Of a stretch of DNA of 64,000 nucleotides, positions 56,177 to 64,000 are shown piece by piece (the stretch's first letter is position 1; each line of letters starts with the position of its first letter). Source of the DNA: G963677325 sp963810555. Its GTDB lineage: Bacteria; Bacteroidota; Bacteroidia; Bacteroidales; Prolixibacteraceae. The notes below the pieces were generated by a model, which had not been told where the DNA came from, did no database searches, and saw only the letters and a list, made by a program, of their open reading frames with translations. The translations under genes were made by a program, and so were the position numbers. Where the stretch lies: NCBI GenBank assembly GCA_963810555.1, contig CAWENX010000006.1, positions 248,001 through 312,000 on the forward strand, read 5' to 3'.

Positions 56177-59100
56177 TTATTTTATTTTAACCAGCTGCAT
56201 AGAGCTGTTGTTTTTTGCCACTAAGATTGCCCTGTTTTTGTTTTTTCCGATATGAATCAGATTTATTTTCCTTACATCGCCACCGATGAGTAATCCGCTG
56301 TTTGTATAGGGTACAGGTTCAAAGTTGCCTTTCCCGTCTCCTTTTAAATAAAGTCCTATACTTGCATCATTCCTGGTTGTTTCAATTTCAGAGCCGTACA
56401 TATTGCCGGCAATGACAAGATCCAGGTTTCCATCTCCGTCGATATCTTCTTTTATAATGCTGTTTACAGAAGATATCTGAGCCTGGTTCGGGAGCGGATG
56501 GGCGATGAAGGTGCCGTTACCCTTATTTTCAAAATAACAGGTTGCAAAGTTGGTAGCTTTGTAGCTCAAGGCGCTTTTCAGATTATCTGAGCCGTATACA
56601 TCTGCCAGCGTTGCTTTTGCAAAATCCCTGTAAGTCGGAAATTTTTGCCGGATAAAAGGAGTCTGAATTGCACTGCGATCACGTCCATACACAGGGAATA
56701 AAGTATCATTATAAAAATAGCCAAGCGCGATGTCGAGCGTGCCGTTATTATCGAAATCCTTTGCATATATCTCAAAGGGATATTTTTTACTTGCCTTGTA
56801 TTGATAATTCAGGCCGAGATTTCCTGCTACCAGATCCATGTCGCCGTCATGATCAAAATCACCGGCAATCACACAGTTCCACCAGCCTGTTTCATTTGAG
56901 AGTCCTGCACGATCGGTCATGTCTTCAAAAGCGCTGCCTTTGTTTTTAAATATTTTCACCGGCATCCATTCTCCAACAATTACAAGGTCCGGTTTCCCAT
57001 CGCCATCGACGTCGGTAAATACGGCATCTGTCACCATTCCAATATTTTTAAGCTGAGGAGCGACTTCAGAAGTTACATCGGTGAAGAGGACTTTGTTGGG
57101 TTTGCTGTCGTTTCTCAGAATGTGGCTTGTTGCAGGGAACGGGTATTTGCCTGGTTTTTGCCGGCCTCCGACGAAAAGATCCAGATCACCATCCCCATCA
57201 TAATCACAAGCAACAACACAGGAACCGCTTCCGGTCATATCGGGCAATGCATTTTTGGCTTTTTTGAAATTGCCTTTGCCGTCGTTTAAATAAAGCCTGT
57301 CCTGCAGATTCACTGAGCCTTCTTCATACTCATTACTTCCGCTTACCACATATAGGTCCAGATCACCGTCATTATCAGCATCAAAGAAGGCTGCTCCAAC
57401 ATCTTCACAATTCATATCTTCCGACCAGGGCAAATCACCTGAGTCTTTAAAACCATCATTTGTCTGAATGAACAATTTACCCGCATGGCCTTTGGCGCCT
57501 CCGACATAAAAATCTTCCAGACCGTCATTATTAACATCGCCTACCGCCAGACACGGGCCGAGATCAGACATTTTATGAGGCAACATGCTTTCCGGGGTTC
57601 TGTGAGACATTAAACTTTGCTGGTCCATTTCGTTGAATGTATCTTCCACGTGTTTATAGTTGAGGTGAACCGACCTGGTTATATCACTGAATAAAAGGGG
57701 ATCAGTGTAAGAAAAGTCATGCATTTTACCGGCATCCTTATAATACAAGGTTTTGCTTTGATTTGCAGGTGTATTTATAAGAACCTGTTCTTTGCCGTCA
57801 GGCCAGATAACATCAATTTCGGGTATAATGGAATCTTTTCCCACACCAAAACTGAGAACAGGACTTACTGATGATTCAAAGCCACGGGTCAGGTATTGTT
57901 CCTCCATTTGCATCTGACCTTTTTGCCTTAGAATAATCTTAGTCCCGATACCGAAAGTATTTTGAGCAGTACCCTTGAGATCAAACCGGATATAATTCCC
58001 CAGACCTTTTTCCCGGCAGGTGTTTTTATAAATAAAGGAAGGTTCTGTTGAATTGTTTACAACGATGTCGATATCCCCGTCATTATCAAAATCCGCATAG
58101 GCAGTCCCATTGGAACATGTAAGAGAATCAGGCGCCCATATTCCGTTCATTTTTTTGAATGTCAGGTCTCCATTGTTTCTGAAAAAGAAGTTGTTTTTTC
58201 TTCTTGGAGGCATATCTTTCAAGACGTTAAGAGACAAAGGGCTGTACAGATAGCCGGATCGGTTCAATTCCCCGGATTCCAGCATCCGGGCGATTTTTTT
58301 ACTGAAATATGTTTTAAAATCAGCATTTAAATAATCAGCCTTGTAGCCGTTAGGGACAAATAAATCTTTTTTGCCGTCGTTATCCATGTCGAAGAGCATT
58401 GGTCCCCAACTCCAGTCTGTAGCCGATATTCCTGCAAGCTGGGCTATATCGGAAAAAACGGGTTTTTGACCTTTTCCAATAATGCCATTATTCATTTGAA
58501 GCGTATTAAACCTGAACTGATGGTGTTCTCCCAGATCGACAAGGCGCTGATAAATCATGGGACTCATTGATTCAAGGCTTGACTTTGAAGTGTAATTATC
58601 ATTGGCTATCATTTCGAAGGTAATGATGTCCGACCAGCCGTCATTGTTGAAATCAGCCAATGAATTGCCCATGGAAGCGTAGGAAGTGTGGTAAAGGGAT
58701 TCATTGCCTGATTCCGTAAAAGTTCCGTTCCGGTTATTCAGGTATAACTTATCTTTCCCCATAAAATCGGTGCATACATAGACATCAGGCCAGCCGTCAT
58801 TATTTAAATCACTTATGCCCAGACCCAAATCCATCATCAGACTGTTATTTAATAAACCTGCCTTTTTTGAAATATCCACATATTTCCCGTTCCGGTTTTC
58901 ATATAATTTGTCCCCTGTTAAATTGCTTTCTTTACCCAGATTTTCCTCAAGGTTCTCCATTCTAAAGATATCGGGGTCCGGAGAATGATTAATAAGAAAC
59001 ATATCAAGATCCCCGTCATGGTCAAAATCGAAAAAAGCAGCCTGTGTGGAACATGCGGGAATATCCAGCCCATATTTTGCACTCTCTTCCCGGAATGTAG

Positions 59101-59599
59101 GAATTCCGTCTTTATTTAATCCCTGGTTCACAAGCAGTTTATTCTTCCTCATTTCAGGATCTTTGTAGGGACCTGAATTGCAGATATAGATATCCATCCA
59201 GCCGTCGCCATTGATATCGACAGTAGTAACTCCTGTATGTAATCCCGGGATATTTTCTGTTCCGGATAATGCCGAAATATCTTCAAAGTGCATGTTTCCC
59301 TTGTTGAGGTACAACTTGTTCTTCCCGAGCATTGACAGAAAATAGATATCCTGAAGACCGTCATTATTAAAATCTGCTACAGCCACCCCAGATCCATTAT
59401 TGAAATTTATGTAATTAAATCCGTTCAGTTCGGGCGTTTCCGTAAAATCATCGGTAAAGTTTATACCGCTTTCCGATGCGGGTACAATTTCGAAAAGCGT
59501 TGACTTTTCCTGGTGGCTATTCAAAACCTTTATGGACCCGTTTTTTTCTTTACAGGAAATAATCAGAAATATTAAAGCGCTGATCCAAATTATCTTCAT
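56177..59599 (-). CDS. FG-GAP/VCBS repeat lipoprotein with ASPIC/UnbV domain
   Basis: Protein of 1140 residues. It starts with a lipoprotein signal (MKIIWISALIFLIISCKEKN, lipobox Cys at 16). At least ten FG-GAP repeats carry calcium-binding D-x-(D/N)-x-D-G loops, e.g. ADFNNDGLQDIY, FDFDHDGDLDMFL, DVDGDGKPDLVIVGEW. Around residues 545-640 an ASPIC/UnbV domain is seen (YLTRGFESSVSPVLSFGVGK; VIWPDGKEQVLIN). Repeats resume afterward. It should be a surface beta-propeller-rich protein; such proteins often sit in glycan utilisation loci, but the role is unknown. Its stop is five bases from array C. Confidence 0.85.
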   Translation of the reverse strand: MKIIWISALIFLIISCKEKNGSIKVLNSHQEKSTLFEIVPASESGINFTDDFTETPELNGFNYINFNNGSGVAVADFNNDGLQDIYFLSMLGKNKLYLNKGNMHFEDISALSGTENIPGLHTGVTTVDINGDGWMDIYICNSGPYKDPEMRKNKLLVNQGLNKDGIPTFREESAKYGLDIPACSTQAAFFDFDHDGDLDMFLINHSPDPDIFRMENLEENLGKESNLTGDKLYENRNGKYVDISKKAGLLNNSLMMDLGLGISDLNNDGWPDVYVCTDFMGKDKLYLNNRNGTFTESGNESLYHTSYASMGNSLADFNNDGWSDIITFEMIANDNYTSKSSLESMSPMIYQRLVDLGEHHQFRFNTLQMNNGIIGKGQKPVFSDIAQLAGISATDWSWGPMLFDMDNDGKKDLFVPNGYKADYLNADFKTYFSKKIARMLESGELNRSGYLYSPLSLNVLKDMPPRRKNNFFFRNNGDLTFKKMNGIWAPDSLTCSNGTAYADFDNDGDIDIVVNNSTEPSFIYKNTCREKGLGNYIRFDLKGTAQNTFGIGTKIILRQKGQMQMEEQYLTRGFESSVSPVLSFGVGKDSIIPEIDVIWPDGKEQVLINTPANQSKTLYYKDAGKMHDFSYTDPLLFSDITRSVHLNYKHVEDTFNEMDQQSLMSHRTPESMLPHKMSDLGPCLAVGDVNNDGLEDFYVGGAKGHAGKLFIQTNDGFKDSGDLPWSEDMNCEDVGAAFFDADNDGDLDLYVVSGSNEYEEGSVNLQDRLYLNDGKGNFKKAKNALPDMTGSGSCVVACDYDGDGDLDLFVGGRQKPGKYPFPATSHILRNDSKPNKVLFTDVTSEVAPQLKNIGMVTDAVFTDVDGDGKPDLVIVGEWMPVKIFKNKGSAFEDMTDRAGLSNETGWWNCVIAGDFDHDGDMDLVAGNLGLNYQYKASKKYPFEIYAKDFDNNGTLDIALGYFYNDTLFPVYGRDRSAIQTPFIRQKFPTYRDFAKATLADVYGSDNLKSALSYKATNFATCYFENKGNGTFIAHPLPNQAQISSVNSIIKEDIDGDGNLDLVIAGNMYGSEIETTRNDASIGLYLKGDGKGNFEPVPYTNSGLLIGGDVRKINLIHIGKNKNRAILVAKNNSSMQLVKIK

Positions 59600-60202
59600 A
59601 ATAAACGAATTTCACGAATTTTTAACGAATTCCACGAATTTTATTCCAATTACATGACATGAATAAGAGGGTTTAATTTGAGATGCCTCATTCGCAAATC
59701 TAAAGGATATATTTCAGATAAAAGAAATTTGAGATATAAAAAACGAGTTATGAGATATTTTCAAATCCTCAAATTAAGGCAGACTGATTAAAATTTTGTT
59801 GAATAAAAATGTAAGGGTATAAAAATCCAAAACAAGCGATATCCTGACCAGGTGTTCAGAACCTGGTTTTTGAATTTCTGAGGCCATTTCTGAGGTTAAA
59901 TTTTAATCTAAAATTGGCTGTCCGGATTTCAATATTATGATTACAAGAGCTGTTAAGGGAAAAGCGGACTTAAAGCGGACTTAAACCGGACTTAACAAGG
60001 AGATAGAATTTTGTATTTATTGTTAAATGCTTAGTACAAAAAGCAGGGTCTTAATTTTGTTGAAACAAGAAATCAAAAGGGCACTAAAAAACGATGGGAA
60101 GAAGAAAAAGTAAAATGGTCTGTTACGGATTTTGAACAAATTTTATTTAAAGAGGAAAATCTCTTTAATAAAATCCACTAAGTGCAGATTCAGAGAAATT
60201 AT
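59600..60202. other. Intergenic region with GCGGACTTAAA direct repeats
   Basis: The divergent promoter region of the two FG-GAP genes. It contains CACGAATTTTTAACGAATTC near 59610-59640 and three (A)GCGGACTTAAA units at 59964-59996. No gene or RNA is supported. Confidence 0.45.
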
Positions 60203-60210
60203 TATATTTG
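60203..60210 (+). promoter_or_regulatory. TAnnTTTG -7 element for CRTAC1-like gene
   Basis: TATATTTG matches the Bacteroidetes -7 consensus. No clear TTG is visible at -33, so the call is weak. Confidence 0.3.
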
Positions 60211-60360
60211 ACGTCCACGGATTAATTCCGGTTCTTTGTGTTAATTAAATCTAAATGGGGAAGAGTTGGGTATCAAAAAGTTAAATATATTTTAGCAATG
60301 TTCTTAAATAGGAAGCTTTACAGAAATTCAAAATATTACAACAGGACTTTGGGCTTTAGG

Positions 60361-62094
60361 ATGCAGACTATCGGATCAGATTTCAAGGGAGTCTGTGTAA
60401 AAAAACATCTTGCCCCAAGTACATTGATTCATTGTATCCCTGTTATAATTTTTTTTGCTTTACTTCTTTTATTACCCGGTTGTAATTCCAACAACAAATC
60501 TTCTTCCAAGTCTGAAGGGAAATCATTGACACCACCTGCAGCAAATGGAGATTACTTTCAGGAGATTGGGAAGGAGATAGGAATAGATTTTGTGCATTCC
60601 ATCGGAGATAAAGAATTATCCAATATCGTTGAATCAAGCGGAGGCGGCGCTGCCTTTCTGGATTATGACCAGGATGGATTTATTGACCTGTATGTTTGCA
60701 GCGGGACCTGGGTTGAAGGACTCAGCAGCGGCGATAAACCCGATAAGATGCCTCACAATCATCTTTATCACAACCTCGGGAATGGTACTTTTGAAGATGT
60801 TACCAAAGAAGCGGGTTTGGATAAGCCGTGGTATAGCATGGGAGTGACTGTCGGGGACTTCAATAATGATGGTTACCCTGATTTGTTCATCAGTAATTAT
60901 GGTACGAATGTTCTTTATAAGAATAATGGTGACGGAACATTTTCCGATGTTACAAAGAAGGCAAAGGTAGGGGGAGGGGGACATGATTTCAGTGTAGGTG
61001 CAACCTGGCTCGATTACGATAATGACGGCTACCTTGACCTTTATGTCGGGAATTATCTCAGTTTTGATCCGAAGTACAAATATTATTATGCTCCTGACGG
61101 ATTCCCGGGACCACTTGCCTATGACAGTCAGCCTGATATTTTGTACCATAACAACGGGGATGGCACTTTCGAAGATGTAACTAAAAGAATGGGAATTGTT
61201 GACGTTGACGGAAGGGCCATGGGCGTAGGGGCTGCTGATTATGATGACGACGGATTTACTGATATTTATGTCGCAAATGATCATACTTTGAATTACCTGT
61301 GGCATAATGACGGAGGCAAAGGATTTACTGACCGTGGGACCATGACAGGAACAGCCTTCAGCCAGGCCGGGGAATCGACTGTCAGCATGTCGGTGGATTA
61401 TGCTGACTTTAATGGAGACGGATTACTCGATATTTTTCTCTCCGATGATAAATACTGTTCTCTTTACGAAAACCTTGGCAACGGCATTTTCAGCGATAAA
61501 TCTTATACTGCCGGCATTTCAATGCCTGCCGGGCAATATGTCGGATGGTCGACTGCCTTTGTAGATTATGACAATGACGGTGATGTCGATATTTTCAAAA
61601 TCAACGGAGCGCTGAAGCATTTGTACGGACAGGAAGATCAATTATTTGAAAATACAGGAGACGGGAAATTCAAGGATGTTTCCGTCGGAAGAGGGGCCTA
61701 TTTCCAAAAAGAACTTGTGGGACGGGGAGCCTGCTTTGGCGACTATGATAATGATGGAGATATTGATGTGTTTATTGTCAACCTGAATGACCACGGAGCA
61801 TTTCTGAGGAATAATAAAGGGAACCAGAATAACTGGATCATGATTAAGCTTGTCGGAACGAAGAGTAACAGGGATGGGATAGGCGCCAGGATTAAGATGG
61901 TTTCAGGAGGAATTGTTCAAACAGCAGTAAGGAAAAGCACGACGGGATATCTCTCCTCGAGTGATCCGAGGATTCATTTCGGTCTTGCAAAAAATGACAA
62001 GGCTGATAAAATTGAGATAAAATGGCCATCGGGAAAGACACAGGTGCTTGAGGATGTAAAAGCCAACCAGATTATTACGGTTCAGGAACCCTAA
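60361..62094 (+). CDS. CRTAC1-like FG-GAP lipoprotein with ASPIC/UnbV domain
   Basis: Protein of 577 residues from ATG 60361; the open frame reaches GTG 60238. A lipoprotein signal (VIIFFALLLLLPGCNSNN) follows a short leader. Then come FG-GAP repeats with acidic loops (LDYDQDGFIDLYVCSGTWVE; GDFNNDGYPDLFISNYG; DYDDDGFTDIYVAND; DYDNDGDIDVFIVN). The C-terminus is a typical ASPIC/UnbV domain: KSTTGYLSSSDPRIHFGLAK, KIEIKWPSGKTQVLEDV. Family function is not defined. It is divergent from the 1140-residue relative and followed by two haem-protein genes on the same strand, so the three may form an operon. Confidence 0.87.
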   Translation: MQTIGSDFKGVCVKKHLAPSTLIHCIPVIIFFALLLLLPGCNSNNKSSSKSEGKSLTPPAANGDYFQEIGKEIGIDFVHSIGDKELSNIVESSGGGAAFLDYDQDGFIDLYVCSGTWVEGLSSGDKPDKMPHNHLYHNLGNGTFEDVTKEAGLDKPWYSMGVTVGDFNNDGYPDLFISNYGTNVLYKNNGDGTFSDVTKKAKVGGGGHDFSVGATWLDYDNDGYLDLYVGNYLSFDPKYKYYYAPDGFPGPLAYDSQPDILYHNNGDGTFEDVTKRMGIVDVDGRAMGVGAADYDDDGFTDIYVANDHTLNYLWHNDGGKGFTDRGTMTGTAFSQAGESTVSMSVDYADFNGDGLLDIFLSDDKYCSLYENLGNGIFSDKSYTAGISMPAGQYVGWSTAFVDYDNDGDVDIFKINGALKHLYGQEDQLFENTGDGKFKDVSVGRGAYFQKELVGRGACFGDYDNDGDIDVFIVNLNDHGAFLRNNKGNQNNWIMIKLVGTKSNRDGIGARIKMVSGGIVQTAVRKSTTGYLSSSDPRIHFGLAKNDKADKIEIKWPSGKTQVLEDVKANQIITVQEP

Positions 62095-62181
62095 AGAAGA
62101 CGGTAGGCTATAGACTATAGACTTTAGGTTATGGCAAGAATTACGAATATACGAATTAGGAATTAAGAATTTAAACAAAGA

Positions 62182-63607
62182 GTGGCCGGATTAAGTAAAA
62201 ATATATCTTTTATATTTGTATTATTGATCGCAGGATTACTAACATCCTGCAAGCAAAAATCATTAGACGGCACCATCATATTTACGCAGGTTAAAGAAAA
62301 ATTGAAGGACAGCGATTCTGTTGACAGAAATTCATGGAGATATATTTTGCCTTCACAACTGGTAGAATTAAATCCAACTGGACGGTTGAAATCTCCCAAA
62401 GTTCTTACATCTGATTATTATTCTGCCTGTTCTCCCGAGATTTCATAGCGATGGAAAGCATATGTTATTTGCAGGCCAGCTTAAACAGAACGAGCCATGG
62501 CAGATATGGGAAATGGATTTGGCCAATCTAAAAGCCAGGCAGGTAACTTTTGCAAAAAATAATTGTATTGATCCGGCTTATTTGCCTTTGGGAGGATTTG
62601 TATTCACTGGATTTTTGCCGGATGATTCAGTGAAATCCGGATATTCTCTGTTTACAGGTAATCTTGATGGTTCAGATATAAAAAGAATTACATTTAATCC
62701 TCATACTTATTTTACGGCGTCGGTATTGCAGGATGGCCGCATTTTATCTAACAGCAGGAAAGTTTATCCTGAACAGGGAAATGCTTTGCTTCTGGTTATG
62801 AGGCCGGATGGCACAAAGTCTGAATTATTCTATAATAGCCCTGAAAGCAGTAATATAGAAAGCAGGGGATGGGAAACATTGAATAATGATATTGTCTTTA
62901 TTGAATCGCATAAAGGAGGTAATAAAAAAAGTGATATCATTTCCGTTAATTATAACGAGCCTTTCCATTCCCGTGAAAATCTCACATCGAAAATCGAGGG
63001 TGATTTTGGATATGTTTATCCTGAGGAATCCGGCAAATTTCTGGTGTCTTATCGTAAGTCCGAGTTCAGAACCTTATGGCCTCTATGAATTTGATCCCAA
63101 CAACAGGGTATTGAGTCAGGCCTTATATGATAAAGACTTTGATGTGTTGGAAGCCGTAGAGGTTCGTGTGCATAAAAGAGCAAGGAAACTTCCAAGTGAA
63201 GTTCATATGGATATAAAAACAGGATTGATTGTATGCCAGAATGTAAATCTTCCTGATCCGAAATTGTCCGACAAGATCATCTTGTATCATCCAAGGTTTT
63301 CAGCGATCGAGATTATGGGCATAGATTCTTCACTTGGAGTTATTCATCCAGGAAGGACGGTTCTTTTTATTTAAGGGTACTTGCAGACAAACCATTTCAG
63401 ATTCGTACTGTTGATAAAGACGGAAATGTAATTCAGAGTTGTGACTGGATATGGTTACGTCCAAATGAGCGCCGCGGATGCGTTGGCTGTCATGAGAATC
63501 ATGAACTGGCGCCGGAGAACAGAATTCCTATGGCAGTAAAAAAATCTCCGATAAGTGTTCCGGTTCATATAAATAAGATTGAAGAGAAATTGATTGATAC
63601 TGAATAG
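62182..63607 (+). pseudogene. HzsA-like beta-propeller c-type cytochrome lipoprotein, frameshifted
   Basis: Four frames join into a ~475-residue protein. A GTG start gives a lipoprotein signal (FVLLIAGLLTSCKQKS). A TolB-like propeller follows (FHSDGKHMLFAGQLKQNEPW; LFTGNLDGSDIKRITFNPH). Breaks fall near 62440, 63050 and 63340. The final frame has SFYLRVLADKPFQIRTVDKD and then WLRPNERRGCVGCHENHELA, whose CVGCH is a haem c site and whose surroundings resemble the hydrazine synthase alpha-subunit domain family. That family is widespread outside anammox bacteria and does not imply hydrazine synthesis. Ends at TAG 63605-63607. Confidence 0.7.
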
Positions 63608-63609
63608 TT

Positions 63610-64000
63610 ATGAAGAGATCGTATAAATTAATGTGGTTTATAGGAATTTTCGGACTGTTGGGTTTGCTCATTTGTTTTCCCGGGCGAAAAGCGGCAAGGA
63701 AGCATGTAAACTACGAAACGGCTGTAACCGACCATCCTCTTTTATGTACTTCATGTCATCTTTATACTCAAAAAAGCGGTATTATTTCAAAACTTATAAA
63801 TGCAGAATATCTTTCTCCTTTTAATCTTACAGTTTCTGCAGACGGCAAACGGTTGTATGTTGTTGCGCAGGAGGCCAATGCCTTGCTGATAGTTGATTCA
63901 GAAACGCAAAAAGTACTTAAAAAGATAAAAGTGGGAAACATGCCACATTCAGTAATACTCAGTAAGGATGGCAGTAAGGCCTATGTAAGTAATCAATGGT
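63610..64000 (+). CDS. YVTN-type beta-propeller protein with haem c motif, cut by window edge
   Basis: Begins two bases after the previous stop with MKRSYKLMWFIGIFGLLGLL, a signal or anchor segment. A haem c motif CTSCH is at about residue 46. YVTN-type propeller repeats then start (FNLTVSADGKRLYVVAQEAN; VGNMPHSVILSKDGSKAYVS). The frame is open to the window end. It is likely periplasmic and co-transcribed with the HzsA-like cytochrome upstream. Confidence 0.75.
   Translation, partial: MKRSYKLMWFIGIFGLLGLLICFPGRKAARKHVNYETAVTDHPLLCTSCHLYTQKSGIISKLINAEYLSPFNLTVSADGKRLYVVAQEANALLIVDSETQKVLKKIKVGNMPHSVILSKDGSKAYVSNQW

Noticed and set aside
60634..61305. 223-codon minus-strand frame inside the CRTAC1-like gene
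   Set aside because: Its Ile/Val-rich sequence is the antisense of the repetitive D-x-D-G loops of the real gene.
62182..63607. HzsA-like gene as evidence for anammox hydrazine synthesis
   Set aside because: Only a distant domain resemblance and one CxxCH; there are no HzsB/HzsC partners, and the organism looks like a Bacteroidete.

Overview
The window looks like a chromosome segment from an anaerobic or microaerophilic member of the Bacteroidetes, probably near Bacteroidales/Marinilabiliales and probably from a metagenome. Evidence: TAnnTTTG-type promoters, a DUF6266 gene, NagX-like acyltransferases, anaerobic sulfatase maturase, IorAB, a tryptophanase-type lyase, ASPIC/UnbV lipoproteins and large SusC-free glycan-degradation genes. 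No species is assigned.

Layout: 1-2.2 kb sugar uptake and phosphorylation (MFS permease end, ROK kinase) and a SixA-type phosphatase. 2.6-11.4 kb a mostly minus-strand housekeeping block: YgiQ-type radical SAM, YiiX-like hydrolase, iorB/iorA interrupted by a four-helix-bundle gene, YjbQ, a CAP protein, sulfatase maturase, and a Sua5/YciO protein. 11.6-20.7 kb: mnmD, two NagX-like membrane acyltransferases on either side of dnaK, panB, an RluA-type pseudouridine synthase, and a CorC/HlyC protein. 21-30 kb: DUF6266, a decayed IS4-type element, an exported RraA-like protein, a serine hydrolase, and a GH2/GH10 glycan-degradation pair. 30.6-41.7 kb: an AT-rich defence island. 42-54 kb: tRNA-Met, beta-eliminating lyase, GH2, class V aminotransferase, MFS, two TMTC-like TPR membrane proteins. 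54-56 kb: glycosyltransferase and a REP-type transposase embedded in palindromic arrays. 56-64 kb: FG-GAP/ASPIC-UnbV lipoproteins and two c-type haem proteins.

The standout is the defence island. A type I restriction-modification locus (hsdR, hsdM, hsdS) is interleaved with an HNH-DGQHR protein, a SMEK-APAZ protein, a short prokaryotic Argonaute and a uracil-DNA-glycosylase-like protein. The start of almost every gene overlaps the stop of the one before, so this reads as one translationally coupled operon. The Argonaute has the conserved short-pAgo C-terminus, lacks recognisable PIWI catalytic residues, and its partner carries an N-terminal nuclease-like SMEK domain that I do not know as a characterised short-pAgo effector. 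hsdR is broken by about nine frameshifts whereas the 7.3 kb downstream of it is intact.

Intergenic DNA is unusually rich in short repeats. The clearest is a RAYT-type HUH transposase sitting among many copies of a CCGTCAC/GTGACGG palindrome with a CAAAGGATA tail. A second family (TGAATGAC units) overlaps stop codons and frames a small gene inserted in the iorAB operon. Other elements include a 154 bp MITE-like element and palindromes inserted in frame in coding sequence.

Many genes in the window are split by single-base frameshifts, often in homopolymers, while both halves remain well conserved. I therefore suspect consensus indel errors for most of them; they are listed as pseudogene spans with that caveat.
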